A stretch of 64,000 nt of DNA, taken from Acidimicrobiaceae bacterium. GTDB taxonomy: Bacteria > Actinomycetota > Acidimicrobiia > Acidimicrobiales > RAAP-2. The translations under genes and the position numbers were made by a program. The notes under the pieces were generated by a model. That model worked only from the letters and a program-made list of their open reading frames with translations. It did no database searches and was not told where the DNA came from. The stretch lies in assembly GCA_003133545.1 (NCBI GenBank), contig PKYA01000202.1, forward strand, positions 1-64,000, read 5' to 3'. Position 1 is the stretch's first letter. Each line of letters begins with the position of its first letter. Of the stretch, positions 44,201 to 53,965 are shown one piece after another.

Positions 44201-44488
44201 GAGGAAGAAGATTGCATCCCCGTCGCTGTGCTGCACGCCCGTGTTGCGGGCCGCTCCCGGTCCCCGGTTGGTCTGGCGCACCACCGAGACGTCAGTGGCC
44301 GCGAGCGCGTCGAGAACGGCCAGGCTCTGGGGATCCGTCGAGCCGTCGTCGACGATCACGATCTGGTCGACCGGACGGGTCTGGGCCCGGATGGAGTCGA
44401 TCGCCTCCCTGACGAACATGCCGTGGTTGAAGAAGGGCAATACGGCGCTCACCGTGACTTCGGCGCCAGCCCGTACGCGTCGCTTCAC
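41279..44488 (-). CDS. Multidomain GT2 glycosyltransferase with long repeat-containing C-terminal region
   Basis: The protein has 1069 residues and starts at a GTG. The first 260 are a GT2 domain: AVLPFFNHGMFVREAIDSI, IVDDGSTDPQS, NRGPGAARNTGV, FFLDSDD (DxD), and GHEDWDFF. The remaining 800 residues have no catalytic motifs that I recognise. Four or more imperfect repeats share a pattern 'LY-x-W/R-W/F-D-x-x-T/K ... LGYV/LEF' (TALYEWFDLKTHSVAYRV; GPLYRWWDATKKTWQISLG; FRYSCNPDAPMGWDAA; GAVPLWCLRRADGLRVSVGD). They resemble DUF5648-like lectin/propeller-type repeats. A central Pro/Gly-rich segment near 360-470 separates the modules. It may bind the polymer that it extends. Confidence 0.83.
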   Translation of the reverse strand: MKRRVRAGAEVTVSAVLPFFNHGMFVREAIDSIRAQTRPVDQIVIVDDGSTDPQSLAVLDALAATDVSVVRQTNRGPGAARNTGVQHSDGDAIFFLDSDDLVTDRHVESALRSLAGAPEEVGFVYPDMQFYGNERDLVVMPPYNLYLLLNRNFCCMGGLIDRAVFDAGNQFRADLRHGHEDWDFFITLGEHGVFGRPFHGSPLLYRRWGYSRSDGVKEKGTFLREVRDLHPELNDSRRLIGIKREWAPALSVAVPEGLDLAVTRQTCDDFEVVPRSGAEAPALRGRWVLVLEDAGSHVLEDPTFVERVLRLAAARPTPLALTVRAAMHPGCGWRRADGRDKGVPLGLVVEGATYTNWRESSGSDMAGFPLLYNHLASVGGGGEEWDYGGAPPGWGDGRGTGLTPLAAPRPPPGEAEIGLAPGADPALATRGAEFERAFRQLEAKPLFIPDGGYRRLPEPPGTFRDGLEAVTERAWSDWMPPRSARLHLVVDEWGQGTLAAADRGGLGRANPEGPDRLFVGWIWAQPFPGTTALYEWFDLKTHSVAYRVSDEPPRDSSEVALGYVAKEPLPGRIELLQALEAAGGAARGQARVRLPVIEGAHAGLYVERASARSPDTAGTPARPHLGSRRWPLYEVALTGGMFRYSCNPDAPMGWDAAARPFALAVAAIGDAAPGRPLSMLCEAMLADGGLGYVSGTEMSTAGATVTPLHNLGSLSGPNPAEAPLVRLHPAKARPEGSMGHRLAIDWQPLMSDGYVTEGVVGYATRVDGSEGPLYRWWDATKKTWQISLGEDARRRLDYLEFRGTLGTAYEPGTPGTELVDLFEMRRGRTIAYATATEPLTSRGFGAGRIIARILREYAPGSVPLLAMSSEDEKRWLLTTCSREGVQAGLTRADAVGFIGAAVPAPVMDEIASAVPDWAVLVDERDGRGNVLRGYVLRDPVPGAVPLWCLRRADGLRVSVGDAPGAGAERLGFVLGGITPFSHPVFAVGPAGDPGSLVTSELSVAGGEPVRDVVCFLPGPLSIAPDQSAGGGRSLRAMAKSMATAPLVRRLGITRHVPPVLRRSFRRFVR

Positions 44489-44506
44489 GGCTCCGTCCCG
44501 CCCGCC

Positions 44507-45289
44507 CTAACCAACGCTGCTCGCCAGGAGCTGCCCGTACGCATCCTGGTGCGCCTGCGCCATGGCTTCGGGGCGACGCGCAGCAGCATCGGGCATCACC
44601 CTGATCTTGGAAGGCGGGATGAACGCTGCCTCGAGGTGATTGCCGGTGGCGTCGTCCGACGCGAAGAAGAGGTCGACCAGGTTCCCGTACCGCGCGGTGG
44701 CGTAGGTCACCAGTACGGGCGACTGCGCGCCCTCACCTCCCAGATCGATCACGACGCGCAACCGGGGAAACGAGAAGCGCAGTGCCGGCAACAGATCGAG
44801 CGCCACCTTCGAATGGAGGATCTGCACCAGGCCGATGTCCCGGCTGGCGACGAATTCCATGACGAACTCGGCCACCTCCGACTCGTCGATGAACTCGTCG
44901 AGGTGCCAGCTCTCGCCGGCGAAGGCCGTGACCGATTCGCAGAAGGCGCCTTGCGAAAGGGCGACCCCCACCAGGTACTGACGGAACCGGCCCGCCGGCA
45001 CGAGTGGGAGCCACGGAGGGATCGCCGCGTGCCCGTCGGAAGCCGACACCACGTAGAGGATCCCGGAAGGAACCGGGGTCAGCGCCATCTCGCCGTCGCC
45101 GCCTCCTGGCACCAGGGAGTAGCCCCGGGCAAGCACGCTCCCTACCCGGCGATCCTGCAGCTCCCGGTCCGCCGAGGGCCGAACGCGCACGGTGACGCGC
45201 CCGGCCGGGCCGGCGTCATCGATCTCGCGCAAAAGGGCGGCCCAGTCGTCGTCCGCGTCGGTGACCGCGATGCAAATGTCCCTGGTCAC
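44507..45289 (-). CDS. Glycosyltransferase-like N-domain protein, function unknown
   Basis: The 260-residue product starts at a GTG eight bases after TAAAGT. The second half reads like the acceptor-side domain of GT-B enzymes (VQILHSKVALDLLPALRFSFPRL; VVIDLGGEG; YGNLVDLFFASDDATGNHLEAA; IPPSKIRVMPDAA), but the protein stops where a donor domain should begin. It could be a lone acceptor-binding partner or a broken GT4. There is no premature stop with continuing homology downstream, because the next gene is an unrelated GT2. The gap to that gene is 18 bases, so they are co-transcribed. Confidence 0.7.
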   Translation of the reverse strand: MTRDICIAVTDADDDWAALLREIDDAGPAGRVTVRVRPSADRELQDRRVGSVLARGYSLVPGGGDGEMALTPVPSGILYVVSASDGHAAIPPWLPLVPAGRFRQYLVGVALSQGAFCESVTAFAGESWHLDEFIDESEVAEFVMEFVASRDIGLVQILHSKVALDLLPALRFSFPRLRVVIDLGGEGAQSPVLVTYATARYGNLVDLFFASDDATGNHLEAAFIPPSKIRVMPDAAARRPEAMAQAHQDAYGQLLASSVG

Positions 45290-45297
45290 GACAGCAG

Positions 45298-45303
45298 ACT
45301 TTA
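45298..45303 (-). promoter_or_regulatory. -10 box (TAAAGT) for an internal promoter
   Basis: TAAAGT on the minus strand ends eight bases before the GTG at 45289, in the 53-base gap after the upstream gene. A near-leaderless internal start is possible. Confidence 0.35.
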
Positions 45304-45342
45304 GTCGTACCCCTCCTCGCGGCCCGCCGCCTGGGGTCCCCA

Positions 45343-46353
45343 CTAGGGCATTCGCCGCAGGCGGCGCGCGGCACCACCGAGGGCCCGCAAGGGCGCCGAC
45401 AACCTCCAGCTGGCGGACTGGCGCAACTCCTCCATCTGTCGGCGCACGGTCTGCTCCGCCGCGGCGTGGGTGGCGCAGGCCTCGCGCGCCGCTGCCAGCT
45501 GGTGCTCGAGCTCGCACCAGTCGTCGCGCTCTCCGGCGGCACGGCGATGGGAGCTCTGCAGCGCCGTCAACATCCCACTTCCCAACGTGAGAGTGCCGTG
45601 GTCGAGAAGCGCCAGGACCTCGGTGCGGTCGCGTTCCCACGCGCGTTCGTGCGGCGAGGTGGCCGTGTCCTCCTTGACGCGCCGCAGGTACGTGACCTCC
45701 CCGGTGTCGTGGCTCCCATTGGCCAGGAACGCGATCAGCTGTGCCGCCCACTCCTCGGTCCCCGCTGGCAACCCCGGTGGCAGTGCACGCGCCACCGCAT
45801 GCCGCGGGAGAGCACAGCCGAGCGCGGGCCCGGGCGGCGAGTCGAGGAACTCGAGGAGGTCGAACGACACCGTCGGTTCGCTGGACCTCGGAGGCCCCAC
45901 GGTGGTGACCACGGGGTCGCCCCGCCTGTGTTCGCACTCGACGACCTGGGTCGCGGTGAGGAAGGTCAGGACACGATCGTCGGCGCGCGCGCCATTGGTG
46001 GCGATGGTCTCGGCCCAGTGGCCGAACACGATGTCGAGGGGACGAACCACGGAGATGTAGCGAGCCTCCGACATGCGGGCACAGAGCAGGAGCGGCGATT
46101 CCGGACGGGTAGCCGGCAGCGCCGTGAGACGCACGCGCTCGGAGAATCCCACATCGAAGGCCGCGATCAGATCACGGAAGGGGACGAGCGCTTCGGCTGA
46201 CGCCTCGGGGACGACGATCATCACGTCGAAGGCGTCGCAGGTCTGCGCGGCAAGCGACAGGAGGGTCTCGGCGATCAACTCGGCCTCATCGGTCCTGGGA
46301 GCGATGAGCGCCGTCACCCACGGCAGCACGGCATCAGGCTGGTCACTCGTCAT
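45343..46353 (-). CDS. Divergent GT2-like protein with C-terminal coiled coil
   Basis: The 336-residue product starts at the ATG at 46353, overlapping the upstream stop by 11 bases. An N-terminal GT-A-like fold is suggested by VTALIAPRTDEAELIAETLLSLAAQTCDAFDVMIVV, but no DxD motif or acceptor-site motif is preserved. After about 250, heptads (ELEHQLAAAREACATHAAAEQTVRRQMEELRQ) lead into SASWRLSAPLRALGGAARRLRR, a basic amphipathic end found on many glycan-locus proteins. Catalytic activity is doubtful; a structural role is equally possible. Confidence 0.75.
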   Translation of the reverse strand: MTSDQPDAVLPWVTALIAPRTDEAELIAETLLSLAAQTCDAFDVMIVVPEASAEALVPFRDLIAAFDVGFSERVRLTALPATRPESPLLLCARMSEARYISVVRPLDIVFGHWAETIATNGARADDRVLTFLTATQVVECEHRRGDPVVTTVGPPRSSEPTVSFDLLEFLDSPPGPALGCALPRHAVARALPPGLPAGTEEWAAQLIAFLANGSHDTGEVTYLRRVKEDTATSPHERAWERDRTEVLALLDHGTLTLGSGMLTALQSSHRRAAGERDDWCELEHQLAAAREACATHAAAEQTVRRQMEELRQSASWRLSAPLRALGGAARRLRRMP

Positions 46354-47266
46354 AGAGGAACCTGTGCGCCGCGTAGTTGTAGCCGACGAACTGCGCGACA
46401 TGACCCTCGGGGTCGAGGGGTTGGGGCAGGTCGCCCCGGGCCCGACGTTCCTCGAACGCCTCGACTGCCTTGGCGTGCGCCGGCAATCCGGAGGCGACGA
46501 GGCCGGCCGACCACTTCTCGACCAGATCGGGGCGCGCGTACTTCCATGCCATCATCAGGGCGGCCTCGGCCGAGAAATAGACCTCGGCCTCTCCCGCCTC
46601 CACCTGGCCCTGCGGATCGAGGCGCTTGTCATGGAACACGCGCGCGGTCGGCTGGTAGACGACTCGATAGCCGGCCAATCGGGTTCGCCAGCTGAAGTCC
46701 ACGTCGTCGCAGTACATGAAGAAATTTGCTTCGTCGAAGCCTCCCGTGCACATGATCACCTCGCGACGGACCAGCATGCACGCGCCCGACGCCCAGCTCG
46801 TATCGCCGGTTTGGCGGTCGAACTCCTTGGGGTGCTCGAGTGGGAGTTGGCGACCCTCCACGATCCCGATAACCGCGTCGTCCATACCCCGGCACAGCTC
46901 CGCGAGCAACCGTGGGTCGGCGTAGCAGTCGGGATTGATGATTGCCACGAGGTCGCTCTCCGCCTCGGCGAACAGGTCGTTGTTCCCTCCAGCCGAGCCG
47001 CGGTTCCGGGCGAAGAAGAAGTAGTCGAAGCGGTGCACCCCGGCCGCCACCAACGACGTCCGCAAAGATTCGACCTCACCGTCGGTCAACGCTGGCTCGG
47101 GAGAGCTGTCACCCATCAGGACCGAGACCTCCCCGATCAGCGCGTCGTGCCGGACGCGGGCGATGGCGGGCCCGAGGCTGGCCGCCAACTTCTCGATGCT
47201 CCGCAGCTGGTGCTCGAAGAGGACGACCTGTACGGCCAGTGATGGGATTGCGCCGTTTTGATCCAT
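46343..47266 (-). CDS. GT2-family glycosyltransferase, rhamnosyltransferase-like
   Basis: The 307-residue enzyme has a shortened N-terminus, then FFFARNRGSAGGNNDLF and the DxD region INPDCYADP. ASGACMLVRREVI, GFDEANFFMYCDDVDFSWR and YRVVYQPTARVFHDK follow. These match the WcaE/rhamnosyltransferase-type GT2 that adds single sugars in O-antigen-like glycans. The ATG is four bases after the acyltransferase stop. The gene belongs to the eight-gene minus-strand operon 50577-37933. Confidence 0.88.
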   Translation of the reverse strand: MDQNGAIPSLAVQVVLFEHQLRSIEKLAASLGPAIARVRHDALIGEVSVLMGDSSPEPALTDGEVESLRTSLVAAGVHRFDYFFFARNRGSAGGNNDLFAEAESDLVAIINPDCYADPRLLAELCRGMDDAVIGIVEGRQLPLEHPKEFDRQTGDTSWASGACMLVRREVIMCTGGFDEANFFMYCDDVDFSWRTRLAGYRVVYQPTARVFHDKRLDPQGQVEAGEAEVYFSAEAALMMAWKYARPDLVEKWSAGLVASGLPAHAKAVEAFEERRARGDLPQPLDPEGHVAQFVGYNYAAHRFLYDE

Positions 47267-47270
47267 GCGC

Positions 47271-48533
47271 TCAATCGCCGGCCGGGACGCTCTTGGTGGC
47301 TGGTGCCACCTGGGCCGGGACGCGACGCGGTGCCGTGGCCGCGGGCTTGCCCTGGATCTTGTTGGCCCACCAGGCGGGGGCGCGCCACAGCGTCGGGAGC
47401 CGAAGTGCCTTGAGCCGCAGGAAGGTGCGCTCGACGAGGAACCAGCTGGCGACGGCGCACAGCATGCTGGCGGCGAAGCAGATCAACAGGTAGGGCACGA
47501 AGCCCCAGCGATTCACGCCGTACATCGTCGCCATCTGCTGGACCAGGTACGCGTAGACGTACATCCCATAGGAGAAGTCACCGTAGCGGTCCAGCTTGGG
47601 CAACCGTGGCCGGACCGCCACCCAGAAGCAGAGGTAGGCGAACGCCGGCTCTCCCACCACGTTGAACCAGCCGAAGCGCAGGCTGACGAAGAACGTGATG
47701 GCCGCGACCAGCGCCCACGCCCGAGATATCACGATGCGGTCTCTGAAGAGATAGATGACGACACCGAGGGCGAACATCGAGGTGAGGAACGGCAATTCCA
47801 CGTCGGAGAAGGCGGGGATGACGCTCTTGATCCAGGCCGGATGGTAAAAGGCCTCGATGTTGGAGAACCAGAGGAAGGCCGCCATGCACAGGACGATCCA
47901 TTTGCCCCGCTGGAGGATGCCGAATATCCCCAACACCATCACGGCGAGATAGCACTTGAACTCGTAGATCAAGGTCCACAAAGAGCCGTCGAATGCGTGG
48001 GGCAACGGGTTCTTGCCCAACAAATTGTCGATGGGGTACTGATGGATCCACAGCCAGGCGTTGCCGGTCAGGTAGCGCAAGGGAGAGTCCGGGTACCCGT
48101 CGAGGTAACCGTGCAGGGTCCCATGCTCGTGGAGAAAGGCCAATGGCCCGAAGAGGACCACCGTGGCCACGAGGCAGGCCCAGTACCCCGGGAAGATGCG
48201 GAGCACCCGTTTCCACAGGTAGCGCACCGACGTGGAGGAGCTGACGAAGCTCCTGGTGACGAGGAACCCGCTGAGGACGAAGAACCCGGCCACGGCGAAG
48301 CCACCGATGTCCTGTTGTCCCTTCGTCCACGCCCAGGACGGTTCCGTTCCGTGGTTGAATCCGCCCAGGGGAAACGTGTGGGACACCAGCACGAGCACCG
48401 CGAACACGAGGCGCAGCGACCCCAACGCGTTCGCATTGGGGTCGAACACCGCGGAGAGAGTGCGGCGGGGAGTGTGCCGCCGATGGGAGGCCCCGCGGCC
48501 AGACGCGTGCCGCGCCATGGATGGCGTCGTCAT
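47271..48533 (-). CDS. Acyltransferase-3 family membrane O-acyltransferase (OafA-like)
   Basis: The 420-residue protein starts at the ATG at 48533, six bases after GAGGGG. It has about ten membrane helices. The family signatures include LRLVFAVLVLVSHTFPLGG (catalytic His in the first helix), FVLSGFLVTRSF, and YLWKRVLRIFPGYW. Such enzymes move acetyl or other acyl groups across the membrane onto surface sugars. Context makes O-acetylation of the locus glycan likely. It lies ten bases after the upstream GT2 stop. Confidence 0.93.
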   Translation of the reverse strand: MTTPSMARHASGRGASHRRHTPRRTLSAVFDPNANALGSLRLVFAVLVLVSHTFPLGGFNHGTEPSWAWTKGQQDIGGFAVAGFFVLSGFLVTRSFVSSSTSVRYLWKRVLRIFPGYWACLVATVVLFGPLAFLHEHGTLHGYLDGYPDSPLRYLTGNAWLWIHQYPIDNLLGKNPLPHAFDGSLWTLIYEFKCYLAVMVLGIFGILQRGKWIVLCMAAFLWFSNIEAFYHPAWIKSVIPAFSDVELPFLTSMFALGVVIYLFRDRIVISRAWALVAAITFFVSLRFGWFNVVGEPAFAYLCFWVAVRPRLPKLDRYGDFSYGMYVYAYLVQQMATMYGVNRWGFVPYLLICFAASMLCAVASWFLVERTFLRLKALRLPTLWRAPAWWANKIQGKPAATAPRRVPAQVAPATKSVPAGD

Positions 48534-48543
48534 GCCCGTCCCC

Positions 48544-50577
48544 TCAGATGAGCCGGCGTCTGGGCGGCCAGGCCAGAGGGAGCGACTCGTGGGCCAGGGA
48601 CAGATTGGGGCTATAGGCCGGATCGTTCTGCACCCACTCCCCCCACCGTCGGTGCAGGTAGCGGATGTCGCGGTCGAACCGCACCAGGTTCTCTCCCTCG
48701 ACACCGCGGGAATCGGCCGGGGACTCGTGGTGGATCATTTCGGCGTAGGGCGTCCACCCGGTACGCCAGCCGGCCTCATTGAGCCGCAGGCAGAGGTCGA
48801 CATCTCCGAACATGCCCGAGAAATGGTCCTCGGCGAAGCCGCCGATCGCCTCGAAGGCCTCCCGACGCACGGCCAGGCAGGCCCAGCTCACGGCAGAGGG
48901 ACACTGCGCCAGGCGCAGCCGGCCGAAATAGCCATAGGAGAGGCGGTCGAAGAGCGCACGGTGGGGGTAGCCCACCGTTCCGCCGATGCCGAGCACGACG
49001 CCGGCGTGCTGAATCGACAGATCGGGGTAGAGGAGCTTCACCCCGACGCATCCGATGCCGGGGTGCGAGAGCATCCCGACGACCTCTTCGAGCCAGGTAG
49101 TGCTGAGGACCTCGATGTCGTCGTGCAGGAAGCACAAGACGTCGCCGCCGGCGGCCCGTGCGGCGAAGTTCCGCTGGGCCGAGTCGCTGAGATCATCCTT
49201 TTGCTCCACCACGATCGCCCCGTTCTGGTCCCGTAGGAACTGGCGCAGGGGCGGCCGGAACCCACCGTCGTCGAGCAGGACGAGTTCCACGTTGGCGTAC
49301 GTCGAGAAGACCCGGATGCTCTCGACGCAGCGCTGCAAACGGTGCCCCGAACGGGGGAGGATGATCACGCTGACTTTCGGGGGGTCCGTGGGGAGAGCCC
49401 ACTTGATCCGGTTGAAGCTGCTGCCCCACAGCGTCCGCACCTCCGCCGCCACACCGATCCTGTCAAGGTGCTCTTGCACCACGCGGCGCGAGGCTTCGAC
49501 GACATAGGGCTTGGCGGCCACCGACGACGCCGTCGATCCCGGGTGCGAACGCCAGTGGTACAGCACGTGGGGCACGTGCACCACCTGATCGGGCCGGATC
49601 CGCTCGAGGACCCGCAACGCGAGATCCCAATCCTGGCTTCCCTCGAGTCCTTCGCGGAACCCACCGGCCAGGGCGACGAGGTCGGCGCGGATCATGCACA
49701 GATGGGAGAAGTAGTTCTGACCGAGGATGAGGATGGGGTCGAATTCGGGCTTGAAGTACGGGGTGTGCCGCATGCCGGTGCCATCGAGATGGTCCTCGTC
49801 GCTGTAGAGGATGCCTGCATCCGGTGTGTCAGCCAGGGCGAGCGCAGCCAGCGCGAGGGCGTGCTCGACCAGCACGTCGTCGTGGTCCATCAGGCAGAGC
49901 CAGTCGCCCGTGGCCAGCGCGACCGCATCGTTCGAGGAAGCGGAGATGTGCCCGTTGGACTGTCGCGTGTGGACCACAATCCGCTGGTCGAGCGCGGCGT
50001 ACTCCTCGAGGATCTTGGCGACGTGCGCCTGGGTGGAGCAGTCGTCGGAGATGCACAGCTGCCAGTACGGGTAGAGCTGGGCCCGGACCGAATCGATGGC
50101 CTGGCGCAGGAACTCCTCCGGGGTGTTGTAGACGGGAAAGATGATGGAGATCAGGGGCTGGGCCCCCAGCGCGGCGACACGCGCCGCCAGCGCGACGCGA
50201 TCGTCGTCGTTCAAGGTGTCGTAGAGCTCGATCCAGTGCGCGTAGCGCGTGTCGTGCGCTCCCATCTCGGCCGACCACTCCGCCTGTCCGCTCGCGGGCG
50301 CGCCATCGTGCTGCGGCGCCTTCCGGCCGGTGGGCAATCGCCCCAGGTACCGGCGCTTGATCGCCGCCAGAGAGGCGCGCAGGCCAGTGGCGTCCATGGC
50401 TGCGGTGGCCGCCTGCCGGGCCAGTGCCGCCTCGTGGAGGGCGACGGCGAGCTGATCGGCCAGGTTCTCCTGGCTGCGCGCCAGATGCTCGAGGAGCTCG
50501 TTGTGTGCTTCAGCCGCGCGCAGCCGCTCCAGGAGCGCCTGCTCGTCCTGCGGCACCGGCTCGCCGCTCACGGGCAC
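48544..50577 (-). CDS. Tandem-domain GT2 glycosyltransferase with N-terminal coiled coil
   Basis: The protein has 677 residues from the GTG at 50577. Heptads at about 12-70 (EQALLERLRAAEAHNELLEHLARSQENLADQL) precede a basic segment. The first GT2 module (about 135-350) has SIIFPVYNTPEEFLRQAIDSV, ISDDCST, LMDHDDVL (DxD) and YSDEDHLDGTG. The second (about 385-620) has SVIILPRSGHRLQRCVESIR, FLHDDIEVLS and GGFAEDHFSGMFGDVDLCLRL. This is the rhamnan-synthesis-type tandem GT2 layout. It heads the eight-gene operon. Confidence 0.88.
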   Translation of the reverse strand: MPVSGEPVPQDEQALLERLRAAEAHNELLEHLARSQENLADQLAVALHEAALARQAATAAMDATGLRASLAAIKRRYLGRLPTGRKAPQHDGAPASGQAEWSAEMGAHDTRYAHWIELYDTLNDDDRVALAARVAALGAQPLISIIFPVYNTPEEFLRQAIDSVRAQLYPYWQLCISDDCSTQAHVAKILEEYAALDQRIVVHTRQSNGHISASSNDAVALATGDWLCLMDHDDVLVEHALALAALALADTPDAGILYSDEDHLDGTGMRHTPYFKPEFDPILILGQNYFSHLCMIRADLVALAGGFREGLEGSQDWDLALRVLERIRPDQVVHVPHVLYHWRSHPGSTASSVAAKPYVVEASRRVVQEHLDRIGVAAEVRTLWGSSFNRIKWALPTDPPKVSVIILPRSGHRLQRCVESIRVFSTYANVELVLLDDGGFRPPLRQFLRDQNGAIVVEQKDDLSDSAQRNFAARAAGGDVLCFLHDDIEVLSTTWLEEVVGMLSHPGIGCVGVKLLYPDLSIQHAGVVLGIGGTVGYPHRALFDRLSYGYFGRLRLAQCPSAVSWACLAVRREAFEAIGGFAEDHFSGMFGDVDLCLRLNEAGWRTGWTPYAEMIHHESPADSRGVEGENLVRFDRDIRYLHRRWGEWVQNDPAYSPNLSLAHESLPLAWPPRRRLI

Positions 50578-50637
50578 CGGGCGAGCGACCGCGCCGTGGA
50601 GGGCAGTCCGCTCCGGGTCACTTCCGGCACAATGGAG

Positions 50638-50643
50638 ACGTTA
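50638..50643 (-). promoter_or_regulatory. Possible -10 box (TAACGT) for the eight-gene glycan operon
   Basis: TAACGT on the minus strand lies about 60 bases before the GTG at 50577, in the gap after the ppx-like gene. No -35 element is clear. Confidence 0.3.
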
Positions 50644-50679
50644 CACGACAGCCCCGGCCGCTCCGGGCTTCCGTAACCC

Positions 50680-51600
50680 TCATGCGAGGCTGAGGACGAT
50701 GCCGTCCAGGATGTCGCGCTCGGACGAGATCACCTCGTCGAACCCGTAGCGGACCTGGACCATTTCGAGGACCAGGGCCCCCCCGAAGATCACGTCGGCG
50801 CGTCCGGGGACCATCCCGACCAGGGTGCTCCGTTCCCGGGCCGACAGGGCGGCCAGCTGGGCACAGAGACGGCGGACCTCGTCGGCGCCGATGGCGGTGT
50901 GATGCAGCCTTTCCATGTCGTACTCGGCGAGCCCCAGCTTCAGCGACGCCAGCGTGGAGATGGTGCCCGCCAATCCGATCAGGCGGCGCGCCGGGCGCAG
51001 GGCAGCCAGTGCGCCCAGCTCCCGCTCCCCCCGATCGAGTTCGGCCGCGATGACGGTGCGCGTGGCCGAGATCTCTGCACCGGTGGGCGGATCGCTGGTG
51101 AGGCACCGCTCGGTGAGGCGTACACATCCGAGCTGGAGTGACACGGAGGACACCACCCCGTCGCGTCCCAAGGTGAGCTCGGTGGATCCGCCGCCGATGT
51201 CCACCACGAGCGTGTCGCCGGCGAACGTGGGCAGGTCGCCGCTCGCCCCCCGGTAGGCGAGCTCGCCCTCCTCTGTTCCGGTCAGGATCTCGGGCGCGAC
51301 CCCGACGGCTTCCTCCGCCGCCTGGCTGAACGTCCCGCCGTTGACGGCGTCCCGGACGGCCGATGTCGCCACCATGCGCACCCGCTCCACCTCGTATCCG
51401 TCCATCGACCGCCGGAACTCGCGCAGCACACCGACCGTCCGGCTGATCGCCTCGGGCGCCAACCTGTTCTCCCGGTCGACCCCCTGGCCCAAGCGCGTGA
51501 TGCGCATCACGCGGGTCAACTGACCGCCGCGCGCGTCGGCGACGAGGAGGCGGGTGGAGTTGGTCCCACAGTCGATCGCCGCCCGGGCGCCGGCCTTCAC
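50680..51600 (-). CDS. Ppx/GppA-family exopolyphosphatase/guanosine pentaphosphatase
   Basis: The 306-residue protein has the ASKHA phosphate loops AAIDCGTNSTRLLV near the start and VVDIGGGSTELTL near 145, with EEGELAYRG between. Relatives hydrolyse polyphosphate or pppGpp, linking it to stress control. The length is that of the short actinobacterial Ppx1 type, lacking the C-terminal HD-like domain. The GTG overlaps the DUF501 stop (GTGA), making it the last gene of the eno/divIC/DUF501/ppx group, an order conserved in mycobacteria. Confidence 0.92.
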   Translation of the reverse strand: MKAGARAAIDCGTNSTRLLVADARGGQLTRVMRITRLGQGVDRENRLAPEAISRTVGVLREFRRSMDGYEVERVRMVATSAVRDAVNGGTFSQAAEEAVGVAPEILTGTEEGELAYRGASGDLPTFAGDTLVVDIGGGSTELTLGRDGVVSSVSLQLGCVRLTERCLTSDPPTGAEISATRTVIAAELDRGERELGALAALRPARRLIGLAGTISTLASLKLGLAEYDMERLHHTAIGADEVRRLCAQLAALSARERSTLVGMVPGRADVIFGGALVLEMVQVRYGFDEVISSERDILDGIVLSLA

Positions 51601-52078
51601 GCCGGTGCGAGGTCGGCGACGGGCAGCGCCACCTGCTCGCTCACCCATCGTCCGACGGGGTCCTCACCGCCGGCCAACCACCAGGCCACGTGCGCGTGCA
51701 GGCATTTGACCCCGCGGCGCGTGCCGCCCACTCCGCCGTGGGGTCGGGGTCCCGGCCATCCGGTGGGGATCAGCGCGTCGCGTTCTCGCGCGTAGCGCGC
51801 ATGGGCCTGCTCCAATACCTCGGCACCGACGGCGCTCTCGGCCTGCTGCACGCCGCCTTGCGATTCGAGCCGGCCGACAAGGCTCCGGATCTCGGGGTCC
51901 ACCAACCAGTAGCGCGTGGGCATGGGCCTGCCGTCGCGCAGGAGCGGATCGTTGGCGATCACCACGGGTCCCCCGTCCGTGCGGCGCACCACGACGGTGA
52001 AATCGCCCCCGGGGGCCCGGCCCAGCAGCCCCGCCACGCGGTCGAGGTCCGTCGGCGAGGGAACCTGGCCGGGAGAGC

Positions 52079-52082
<4 letters not shown>
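51597..52082 (-). CDS. DUF501 domain-containing protein
   Basis: The 161-residue protein starts at a TTG that overlaps the divIC stop (TTGA). It carries the DUF501 pattern: RAPGGDFTVVVRRTDGGPVVIANDPLLRDGRPMPTRYWL split over two strands, and GTRRGVKCLHAHVAWWLAGGEDPVG near the C-terminus with a conserved Cys and two His. The function is unknown. Its place between divIC and ppx is conserved in actinobacteria, which supports the call. Confidence 0.9.
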
Positions 52083-53921
<1,839 letters not shown>

Positions 53922-53965
53922 TCACTCCCTCGGTGTCAGCCCTGGTGGGACACCGGCCCTCCAGA

